This document shows, piece after piece, positions 1 through 5,359 of a DNA stretch of 5,473 nucleotides; position 1 is the first letter of the stretch, and the number at the start of each line of letters is the position of its first letter. The DNA is taken from contig JALSQM010000010.1 in NCBI GenBank assembly GCA_026985385.1, positions 1 through 5,473 on the forward strand. The letters run 5' to 3'. Under the pieces are notes generated by a model that searched no databases, was not told the origin of the DNA, and worked only from the letters and a program-made list of their open reading frames with translations. This DNA is from Acidilobaceae archaeon (GTDB taxonomy: Archaea > Thermoproteota > Thermoprotei_A > Sulfolobales > Acidilobaceae). Made by a program: the position numbers and the translations under genes.

Positions 1-1
1 G

Positions 2-913
2 AAGCCCTGGAGTGGGAGCTGCTGGGGCCTCACCTCTAACTTCGTCGGGTGGCACTACATAGACAAGTATAGGCTTGAGAGGATAGAGGAGATGCTCTCA
101 TCTATCATAAAGTCTAAGGGTAAGGTGAGCGTTGAGGATGTGATGAGGGTTCAAACCGACTACCACGACCTGGGGGTTAAGGATTACCTCGAGAAGATTA
201 TACTGCCATACGCCAACGACACGCGCGAGGCGGCCCTGCTATGGAAGTGGCTCCGCGGCACCGACGCACTCATGGATAAGAACGACTACAGGCCGACCAT
301 AGCACTGGCATGGGTTTACGCCTACCACCAGCTACTCTGGAGGCACCTCTACGGCTCCGACGAGCACCTAACATTCCTGAGGGTCTACTACGCGCTCCAC
401 ATAGTCAGGGCGGCCGCTAGGGGCGACCCCTACGCCCTCAAGCTGATACCCGGTGGGAGCCTCGAGAAGGCGGCCCACGAGGCGCTCTCAAAGGCCCTGG
501 ACATGCTCGGCAAGTACTATGGTACAAGCGATGAGACGAAGTGGGTCTACGGCCTGATACACTACTACAACCCAAGGCACCCAGCCTTCAGGGCCCTGGA
601 CTACAAGCACGTACCCGCGAGTGGGGGGCCATACACGGTAAACGTCGCCGCCCCCAGCGAGTTCAGCGTGAGGGACGGCATGCCCGTCAGGCACGGCCCT
701 AGCATAAGGCAGGTCGTCCCCCTAGGCACGCCCTACTACTACATATCACTACCCGGCGGGGAGGATGGGAACCCCCTCAGCAGCCACTACCAGGACATAT
801 ACCTGAACTACTGGACCCAGGGCAGGTACATCAAGTACACGCTGGCCCTCCCCTACAGCGAGGCCCTCAAGGAGTACGGGGGCCCGGTACTAGTATTCCA
901 GGGGTCAGGCTAG
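2..913 (+). CDS. Penicillin acylase family (peptidase S45) hydrolase, C-terminal part, 5' end off the window
   Basis: This is the last 303 residues of an N-terminal nucleophile amidohydrolase of the penicillin acylase family, which cleaves amide bonds (acyl-homoserine lactones, beta-lactam side chains or similar amides). The frame is open from base 2, so the ATG at 92 is internal. Family hallmarks in order, numbered within the fragment: the YRLERIEEML segment at 23-32, which matches the 'RA-RI-elL' helix after the catalytic Asn and contains the likely equivalent of the conserved Arg (R27); Q51-T-D-Y; W181-VYGLIHYYNPRHP; GGPYTVN at 208-214; HGPSIRQVV at 231-239; and the near-C-terminal signature DGNPLSSHYQDIYLNYW at 255-271. 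The catalytic N-terminal Ser of the beta chain, the linker and any signal peptide lie upstream. Substrate cannot be told; family enzymes are often secreted or periplasmic. The stop is followed at once by a small membrane-protein gene, so the two are probably co-transcribed. No frameshift is seen. Family assignment is firm, function is open. Confidence 0.88.
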   Translation, partial: KPWSGSCWGLTSNFVGWHYIDKYRLERIEEMLSSIIKSKGKVSVEDVMRVQTDYHDLGVKDYLEKIILPYANDTREAALLWKWLRGTDALMDKNDYRPTIALAWVYAYHQLLWRHLYGSDEHLTFLRVYYALHIVRAAARGDPYALKLIPGGSLEKAAHEALSKALDMLGKYYGTSDETKWVYGLIHYYNPRHPAFRALDYKHVPASGGPYTVNVAAPSEFSVRDGMPVRHGPSIRQVVPLGTPYYYISLPGGEDGNPLSSHYQDIYLNYWTQGRYIKYTLALPYSEALKEYGGPVLVFQGSG

Positions 914-919
914 GGGGTG
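913..919 (+). promoter_or_regulatory. Shine-Dalgarno site GGGGGTG deciding a TTG start at 926
   Basis: GGGGGTG begins on the last base of the acylase stop codon. It can pair throughout, with one G-U wobble, with the archaeal 16S 3' end (CACCUCC). It lies 6 bases before TTG 926 but overlaps the alternative GTG at 917, so it favours the TTG. The same arrangement precedes TTG 3409 and TTG 5360. Confidence 0.6.
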
Positions 920-925
920 CGGGTC

Positions 926-1270
926 TTGCCCGGATCCACATACAGGGTAGCGGTGGCCTTCATCGCAGGCATAGTCGTCTACGCCCTACTCCTACTAGCA
1001 CCGCTAGGCATATGGGCGGCCCCCATAGTGGCCGGGGTCATCATAGGGGTCCTCCTAACCGGCCGCGGCGGCCTCTCAGCTGCCGCGGGGCTCATAGCAG
1101 GCATAGTGGGCTGGGCCATCATACTAGCGGCTACCAGCGGCTACAAGGCCCTGGGAATCGCAGCCGGCATAGGGGGCTACGCGGCCCTGGGGGTAGCTGT
1201 CATCTACCACCTAGGAGCCCCGGCGCTGATGGCTTACCTGGCATCTAGGCCATGGCGCGGCTCTAGGTAG
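926..1270 (+). CDS. Small four-helix membrane protein of unknown function
   Basis: I do not recognise this 114-residue protein. It is almost entirely hydrophobic and rich in Gly and Ala, with four predicted membrane helices at about 6-27, 29-45, 49-69 and 76-104 and a short basic tail (RPWRGSR). A heptad-like motif A-G-I-(V/G)-(V/G)-(Y/W)-A occurs three times, at residues 14-20, 58-64 and 80-86, in helices 1, 3 and 4. This suggests tight helix packing or an old internal duplication. There is no obvious catalytic or metal-binding residue set. The TTG at 926 is chosen because a strong GGGGGTG site sits 6 bases upstream; GTG at 917 would add three residues. The start is only 12 bases past the acylase stop, so it probably shares that transcript and may assist or anchor the acylase, but this is inference. 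Small archaeal DUF-type membrane proteins are the closest general comparison. Confidence 0.72.
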   Translation: MPGSTYRVAVAFIAGIVVYALLLLAPLGIWAAPIVAGVIIGVLLTGRGGLSAAAGLIAGIVGWAIILAATSGYKALGIAAGIGGYAALGVAVIYHLGAPALMAYLASRPWRGSR

Positions 1271-1302
1271 CGTAGCCACGCGGAGCTTCCCAAGGCCCTC
1301 GG

Positions 1303-1332
1303 CCCCCTCCTCTATTTTCTCCCCCTTCTTCC
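1303..1332 (+). terminator. Pyrimidine/T-rich termination tract for the acylase transcript
   Basis: A nearly pure C/T run with TATTTTCT at 1313-1320 and TTCTT at 1326-1330 begins about 35 bases after the stop of the small membrane protein. Archaeal RNA polymerase terminates on T-rich non-template runs without needing a hairpin. The tract overlaps the 3' end of the convergent minus-strand gene, so both functions would share the same DNA. Functional assignment is inferred. Confidence 0.4.
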
Positions 1333-2445
1333 ACTAGGCCTCCCAGCCGGCCATACCACGAGGGTGGCCGCGGCTAGCCCCGCCAGTAGGGTTGGCCACA
1401 TGAGCCAGTGTCCTATGCAGGGCGCTACAGCGGCTGTGGCGAGGAGGGCGTATGGTGCTGGGTTGTACCTCCTAGCGGTTGGGATCCCGAGTATTACTGG
1501 GAGCATCATCGGGGCGTGTATGAAGATGTGTAGGCCCGAGAATCCTATGGCGAACCCGTGGATTATGCAGCCGAGCTTCACACCGCCCAGGGCCGTGTTG
1601 AGGAGCGTTAACGCTACTAGGTAGGCTGATATCAGGATCACATATATGTGCCCCCAGAGGAAGTACTTGTGCGTCTCAGCAGCAACGCGTGATGGAGCCT
1701 CTGACACGGCCTTCAAGGCCAGGCTATAGGCCCTGTAAGCCCTAACCCCCACAATGTAGGCCAGCGTTGAGAGGGCCGCCGCTAGGGGCGCCCAGGTGGG
1801 GGCATGCGCGGGCTCCAAGCCGAGGGCCGCGGCCATGCTTGCCAGTATGTAGGCGAGCAGGATCCCGGCTGGGCTCGGCTCGAACTTGTACGTCGACGGT
1901 AGGGCGTTGAGTGTCACAGAGTATATCATGGGTAGGGGGAGGGCGTAGAGGAGGCCGAGGCCCGCGATGACGGGTGGAGGCCTGATCGAGGCGGCCCCTG
2001 CGAGGTAGGCGGCCGCTAGGAGGTTCGTGTAGGCGGCCCCGGCTAGCGAGGCCTTCACCAGCCTCCTCGAGAGCCTGGACGCCAGCGCCGCCGGGAACGC
2101 CTCGGCTAGCGAGGCCACGGCTAGGGTGATGGCCCACGCCCTGAGGCCTAGGGCCGCCCCTAGGGGTGGGGCTAGGAGTGCCAGTAGGGGCGAGGCCACG
2201 AGGCCCGCCAGCGCGGCGGTCATGAGGGGGTGCTCCCTGCCCCTGAGCGCCGACACTATGTAGGAGGACTCAACCGCTATTACGAAGGCCCCCAGGGCGC
2301 CGCCGGCCATCATGTAGATGTGCCACTCAGGCCTCCCGAGGGGTGGGGCTGCGAGGCCCAGGGCTATATATGCCAGGGACGCTAGGATCCCGGCCTTGCT
2401 TGAGGCGTGCACTAGGCCTATCTCTCTGGAGCCCATCCTAGGCAA
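1312..2445 (-). CDS. Polytopic membrane protein resembling NnrS (possible heme/copper membrane protein)
   Basis: This 377-residue protein has about 12 hydrophobic helices and almost no soluble domain, a size and topology like the NnrS family (heme- and copper-containing membrane proteins linked to nitric oxide response in denitrifiers). The best clue is IIHGFAIGFSGLHIFIHAP at about 294-312, which resembles the NnrS-type 'HAF-x3-GF-x4-IF-x-HAP' pattern and carries H296, H306 and H310. Further histidines near helix ends are H259 and H266 (ETHKYFLWGH) and H346 (IGHW). The MIYSVTLNALP stretch at 173-183 also recalls this group. The N-terminal half is Ala/Leu-rich and weakly informative. TTG 2445 is chosen because GGGGA lies 7 bases upstream; ATG 2436 would remove three residues. 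It starts 36 bases after the RCK_C membrane protein on the same strand, so they are probably co-transcribed. The NnrS link rests on motif recall and is tentative. Confidence 0.8.
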   Translation of the reverse strand: MPRMGSREIGLVHASSKAGILASLAYIALGLAAPPLGRPEWHIYMMAGGALGAFVIAVESSYIVSALRGREHPLMTAALAGLVASPLLALLAPPLGAALGLRAWAITLAVASLAEAFPAALASRLSRRLVKASLAGAAYTNLLAAAYLAGAASIRPPPVIAGLGLLYALPLPMIYSVTLNALPSTYKFEPSPAGILLAYILASMAAALGLEPAHAPTWAPLAAALSTLAYIVGVRAYRAYSLALKAVSEAPSRVAAETHKYFLWGHIYVILISAYLVALTLLNTALGGVKLGCIIHGFAIGFSGLHIFIHAPMMLPVILGIPTARRYNPAPYALLATAAVAPCIGHWLMWPTLLAGLAAATLVVWPAGRPSGRRGRK

Positions 2446-2475
2446 AGCAGGTTCCCCGACGCCGTGTGCGGCGCT

Positions 2476-2485
2476 GGCATATTAC
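2476..2485 (-). promoter_or_regulatory. Possible internal TATA-like element before the NnrS-like gene
   Basis: On the minus strand the stop codon of the upstream gene lies within GTAATATGCC, an A/T-rich island in GC-rich surroundings. A start about 25 bases downstream would fall near 2455, giving a leader of about 10 bases to TTG 2445. Read-through from the upstream gene is equally possible, so this is a weak call. Confidence 0.2.
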
Positions 2486-3279
2486 CCTTCGACTTGGGGG
2501 GCTGTGGCTTCTTCCTCTATGAGCCTCTCCCTAGCCAGCCTCCTAGCCTGCTCGGCAACCATCTCCTCGTGCTCCCTGTCGCCCTCGACGCCCTGGAGGC
2601 GCCTTGAGAGCCTTGATATGACCTCCTCGGGGCCGTAGACTATCAGCTCGTCCCCAGCTAGTATCCGGGTGTCGGGCCTGGGCGCCCCGATGTACCTCAT
2701 CACGCCATCCCGGCCCCTCCTGTAGATGCCGAGGACCACGGCTCCCTCCTCCCGTAGCCCTGCCTCGCGGAGGGTCTTACCGGCCAGCCAGCTCCCCTCC
2801 GAGACCCTGAAGCTCGACACGATGTAGCCCCTAGCTATTCCCAGGAGTGACTCGTAGTCAACAACCCTTATGTCGGTGAACCTGTCCAGAGACCACTCTA
2901 TAATCCTCCCCAAGACCCTATCGACTAGGGGTGATGTGGCGAACCAGTAGAGGAAGAGGAGGCCCACGCCCAGCCAGAGGAGCCTCCAAGCAGCCTGAGC
3001 CGCTGTTCTACCAAGGAAGGCCAATATCAGCGTTGCAACAGCGCTCGAGAAGCCCGCGCTGCCGAGGAGCATGAGCGTCTTGATTATCCTCCTCCTAACG
3101 GGGTGCGAGACGACGTACTCGCTCTCCGAGGTGGTGAAGCCGACCCCCGAGAAGGCGCTGGCGGCCTGGAAGCTTGCCACGTCCCTCGAGAGACCCGTGC
3201 GCGTGAGGGCGGCTGCTGCGAACTTGTTGATGACTATACTCGTGAATATGATGACCAGCAGGGAGATGAGAGCCTCCAA
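2482..3279 (-). CDS. Three-helix membrane protein with C-terminal RCK_C (TrkA-C) domain
   Basis: A 265-residue protein with membrane helices at about 2-25, 66-89 and 97-115. An RCK_C fold runs from about 150 to 226: it begins SSFRVSEGSWLAGKTLREAGLREEG, here named only by its conserved S-x2-G-K-L/T pattern and the closing AGDELIVYGPEEV at 208-220. A charged, probably helical tail covers 227-260. RCK_C domains bind ligands (ions or nucleotides) and gate or regulate potassium channels and transporters. Between helices 1 and 2 lies SFQAASAFSGVGFTTSESE at 36-54, followed by HPVRRR, a segment typical of a family annotated only as 'TrkA-C domain protein' and similar to the P-loop of TrkH/KtrB transporters. 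There is no RCK_N (Rossmann) domain. TTG 3279 is the first start in frame; GAGGTG sits 11 bases upstream and a stop precedes it at 3324-3322. It heads a likely two-gene operon with the NnrS-like gene. A role in cation homeostasis is likely; transport itself is unproven. Confidence 0.82.
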   Translation of the reverse strand: MEALISLLVIIFTSIVINKFAAAALTRTGLSRDVASFQAASAFSGVGFTTSESEYVVSHPVRRRIIKTLMLLGSAGFSSAVATLILAFLGRTAAQAAWRLLWLGVGLLFLYWFATSPLVDRVLGRIIEWSLDRFTDIRVVDYESLLGIARGYIVSSFRVSEGSWLAGKTLREAGLREEGAVVLGIYRRGRDGVMRYIGAPRPDTRILAGDELIVYGPEEVISRLSRRLQGVEGDREHEEMVAEQARRLARERLIEEEATAPQVEG

Positions 3280-3321
3280 GCCGGGCCCTACACCTCGGGC
3301 TGCCAGCCTAGGCGTGGGGCC

Positions 3322-3328
3322 TCATAAG
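3322..3328 (-). promoter_or_regulatory. TATA-like promoter element (CTTATGA) for the RCK_C membrane protein operon
   Basis: On the minus strand CTTATGA is the most A/T-rich element between the divergent genes. A start about 25 bases downstream would fall near 3300, leaving a leader of about 20 bases that contains GAGGTG at 3296-3291 and ends at TTG 3279. Spacing is right for an archaeal promoter, but the match to a TATA box is modest. Confidence 0.35.
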
Positions 3329-3351
3329 CTCTACTCAAGCCCACGGGATGT

Positions 3352-3364
3352 GTATAGCTTAAAG
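3352..3364 (+). promoter_or_regulatory. TATA-box promoter for the aldehyde ferredoxin oxidoreductase gene
   Basis: GTATAGCTTAAAG contains CTTAAA at 3358-3363, the usual crenarchaeal TATA core, in a GC-rich spacer. Transcription would start about 25 bases downstream, near 3385-3390, giving a short leader of about 20 bases that still includes the ribosome site at 3398-3404. Confidence 0.55.
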
Positions 3365-3397
3365 GTGGGCTCTGCCTCTAGCTACTAGCGAGCAGGT

Positions 3398-3404
3398 GGG
3401 GTGG
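3398..3404 (+). promoter_or_regulatory. Shine-Dalgarno site GGGGTGG deciding the TTG start at 3409
   Basis: GGGGTG ends 5 bases before TTG 3409. It supports this TTG as the true start, in agreement with the protein family: residue 2 onwards reads directly into the conserved N-terminal strand of the oxidoreductase. Confidence 0.6.
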
Positions 3405-3408
3405 TTCC

Positions 3409-5274
3409 TTGGAGTTCAGGATAGCCAGGATAGACCTGAGGGAGTGGAAGGCGAGGGAGGAGAAGATACCCGAGAGCCTCCTAAGGAAGTACCTGGGCGG
3501 CAGGGGCCTGGGGGCCTACCTCGCACTCAAGGAGATCCCCCCGAAGATAGACCCCCTCTCCCCCGAGAACAAGATCTACATACTCACGGGCCCCCTAACG
3601 GGTACGGGGGCCTTCCAGTCTGGCAGGTACCACGTCGTGGGCAAGAGCCCCCTAACAGGGATCCTCGGGGACTCCAACAGCGGGGGCCAGTTCGGGCCCT
3701 GGCTTCGCTTCTCCGGCTACGACGGCCTGGTGATAGAGGGTGCCAGCGACGAGCCAGTCTGGATAAGCATTGTCGACGGCGAGATAGAGTTCCACCCGGC
3801 CAAGAGGCTCTGGGGCAAGGGGGTAATCCACACTGAGAGGGTCATAAGAGCCGAGATGAAGACGCCCAGCGAGTACGTTGGGAGCGTGCTGGCCATAGGC
3901 CCGGCTGGGGAGAACCTATCGAAGATCGCCGCCATAATGAACGACCGCTACAGGGCCGCTGGCAGGACGGGCCTTGCAGCCGTCCTGGGGGCCAAGAAGC
4001 TGAAGGCGATATTCGTTAAGGGCTCTAGGAAGGTTGAGATAGCCGATATGAAGAAGTTCCTCGAGGAGAGTAAGAAGCTCACGAAGAAGATAATGGAGCA
4101 CCCGATAAGCGAGGCCCTGGGCAAGTACGGGACTGCAGTGCTAGTAAACATAATCAACTCGCATGGAGCCTTCCCCACGAAGAACTGGACACGCGGCACG
4201 TTCGAGAAGGCGTTCGAGATAAGCGGTGAGTACCTCGCCGAGAAGTACCTCGTAACCAACAAGGGCTGCTGGGGCTGCGCCATAAGGTGTGCCAGGGTCT
4301 CCAAGGTCGACACCGGCCCCTACAGAACCCCCGTATCAGAGGGCCCCGAGTACGAGACCATCTGGGCCTTCGGGGCCAACACTCTGATAGGGAACCTGGA
4401 GGCCCTCATAAAGATAAACTACCTAGCCAACGACCTAGGCTTCGACACCATAAGCCTCGGCAACACCATGTCGACGCTCATGGAGTTATACGAGAAGGCT
4501 AAGAAGGGGGAGCTACCCGAGGAGAAGGCTAAGGAGCTCATGGAGCTCCTCGGCGACATAGAGCCGACCTGGGGTAACGCCGAGGCCTTCATACAGGCCG
4601 TGTGGAGGACCGCTTACAGGCACGGTATAGGCGATATCATGGCCGAGGGGGCCGCCCGCCTGGCGGAGTACTTCGGGAGCCCAGATAGCGCCATACACGT
4701 TAAGGGCCTCGAGCTACCAGCCTATGATCCAAGGGGCATCAACAGCATGGCCCTTGCCTACGCCACCGCTAACAGGGGCGGCTGCCACTTGAGATCCTAT
4801 GCCGTCAGCTTCGACGTCCTCGGGGCCCCGAAGAAGTATGACCCCCTGGCCATTGACATGGAGAAGGTCGAGCTAGTCAAGTACCAGCAGGACTACTTCT
4901 CAGTAATAGACAGCCTTGTGGTCTGCAAGTTCAACACCTTCGCCACCGACCACACGGACTACGTGGGAGTGCTCCAAGCAGTTACCGGGTGGGAGGACCT
5001 CACGGCAGATGAGCTACTGGAGATAGGCGAGAGGATCTACAATGTAGAGAGGCTCTTCGCCGTCAGAGAGGGACACGGCTACAAGGACTACCTCCCCAAG
5101 AGACTCCTAGAGACCCCACTGCCAGACGGCCCCGCCGCAGGGAAGACGGCCAAGGAGGCCCTCGAAGCCTACCTGCCGAAGTACTACGAGCTACGCGGCT
5201 GGGAGGACGGGAAACCCAAGCCCGAGACCCTCAAGCGCCTAGGGCTAGACGAGTTCCTCTACATAGTATCCTAG
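3409..5274 (+). CDS. aor: Aldehyde:ferredoxin oxidoreductase, tungsten-type AOR family
   Basis: A complete 621-residue member of the AOR family (usual length about 600-625). Family enzymes oxidise aldehydes to carboxylates in the cytoplasm and pass two electrons to ferredoxin, using a tungsten (or molybdenum) bispterin and a [4Fe-4S] cluster. Domain 1, about 1-210, shows GGRGLGAYLA at 30-39, GPLTGT at 61-66, SGRYHVVGKSPLTG at 71-84, SNSGGQFGP at 89-97 and GPAGENLSKIAAIMNDRYRA at 164-183. The cluster ligands are C287, C290 and C294 (C-x2-C-x3-C) plus C506. The two pterin-contact motifs appear as N341-DLGFD and D501-SLVVC506-K, variants of D-x2-G-L-(C/D). No E-x2-H motif for a subunit-bridging metal, as in Pyrococcus furiosus AOR, is present. 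There is no signal peptide. TTG 3409 has a good ribosome site. It has its own promoter, and a MoaD-like gene follows 85 bases later. Substrate (general aldehydes, glyceraldehyde-3-phosphate or other) cannot be decided; the symbol reflects family only. Confidence 0.95.
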   Translation: MEFRIARIDLREWKAREEKIPESLLRKYLGGRGLGAYLALKEIPPKIDPLSPENKIYILTGPLTGTGAFQSGRYHVVGKSPLTGILGDSNSGGQFGPWLRFSGYDGLVIEGASDEPVWISIVDGEIEFHPAKRLWGKGVIHTERVIRAEMKTPSEYVGSVLAIGPAGENLSKIAAIMNDRYRAAGRTGLAAVLGAKKLKAIFVKGSRKVEIADMKKFLEESKKLTKKIMEHPISEALGKYGTAVLVNIINSHGAFPTKNWTRGTFEKAFEISGEYLAEKYLVTNKGCWGCAIRCARVSKVDTGPYRTPVSEGPEYETIWAFGANTLIGNLEALIKINYLANDLGFDTISLGNTMSTLMELYEKAKKGELPEEKAKELMELLGDIEPTWGNAEAFIQAVWRTAYRHGIGDIMAEGAARLAEYFGSPDSAIHVKGLELPAYDPRGINSMALAYATANRGGCHLRSYAVSFDVLGAPKKYDPLAIDMEKVELVKYQQDYFSVIDSLVVCKFNTFATDHTDYVGVLQAVTGWEDLTADELLEIGERIYNVERLFAVREGHGYKDYLPKRLLETPLPDGPAAGKTAKEALEAYLPKYYELRGWEDGKPKPETLKRLGLDEFLYIVS

Positions 5275-5300
5275 AGCCACTCCCACGCTTCTACCCCCCA

Positions 5301-5320
5301 TTCTTTTCACTCCCTTTTTA
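5301..5320 (+). terminator. T-rich tract: terminator of the AOR gene and/or promoter of the next gene
   Basis: TTCTTTT at 5301-5307 and TTTTT at 5315-5319 form the main T-rich island in the 85-base gap after the AOR stop, a typical hairpin-free archaeal termination signal. CTTTTTAG at 5314-5321 could also act as a TATA box for the MoaD-like gene: a start about 25 bases downstream, near 5343, would leave a leader of about 17 bases. Both readings are inferred and may coexist. Confidence 0.45.
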
Positions 5321-5346
5321 GTGGGGCCCGAGGGGAGACTACGCCC

Positions 5347-5353
5347 GGGGGTG
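5347..5353 (+). promoter_or_regulatory. Shine-Dalgarno site GGGGGTG deciding a TTG start at 5360
   Basis: GGGGGTG lies 6 bases before TTG 5360, the same layout as at 913-926. The in-frame GTG at 5351 lies inside this site and so is unlikely to be the start. Confidence 0.55.
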
Positions 5354-5359
5354 GATGTC

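Noticed and set aside
92..913. A complete 273-residue gene starting at ATG 92
   Set aside because: The same frame is open back to base 2 and the residues before 92 (…DKYRLERIEE) already match the penicillin acylase family, so the ATG is internal to a truncated gene.
1364..1624. A + strand open frame antisense to the NnrS-like gene
   Set aside because: No ribosome site or family resemblance; it covers the conserved histidine-containing region of the opposite strand.
2040..2116. Direct repeat CGGCTAGCGAGGCC at 2040-2053 and 2103-2116
   Set aside because: Both copies encode the same short Ala-Ser-Leu-Ala stretch with the same preferred codons in an Ala-rich protein; no mobile-element or regulatory context.
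1742..2137. A 131-codon minus-strand open frame within the NnrS-like gene
   Set aside because: Low-complexity Arg/Gly/Pro composition typical of a frame shadow; the overlapping frame gives a coherent multi-helix membrane protein.
2147..2164. A perfect 7-base inverted repeat (CCTAGGG / CCCTAGG) with a 4-base loop
   Set aside because: It lies in the middle of the NnrS-like coding frame, has no T tract, and is explained by the frequent CTAG and GGG/CCC words of this genome.
2318..2638. A + strand open frame bridging the two minus-strand membrane-protein genes
   Set aside because: Composition is unlike a protein, and it only mirrors the two coding genes and their gap.
3248..3254. ATGATGA resembling a C box of a C/D guide RNA
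   Set aside because: No CTGA D box or C'/D' pair at proper spacing follows, and the site is inside the RCK_C membrane-protein gene.
3396..3836. A 146-codon + strand open frame overlapping the AOR start
   Set aside because: It lies in another frame of a well-conserved AOR domain, and is rich in Pro, Gly and Arg as expected of out-of-frame GC-rich DNA.
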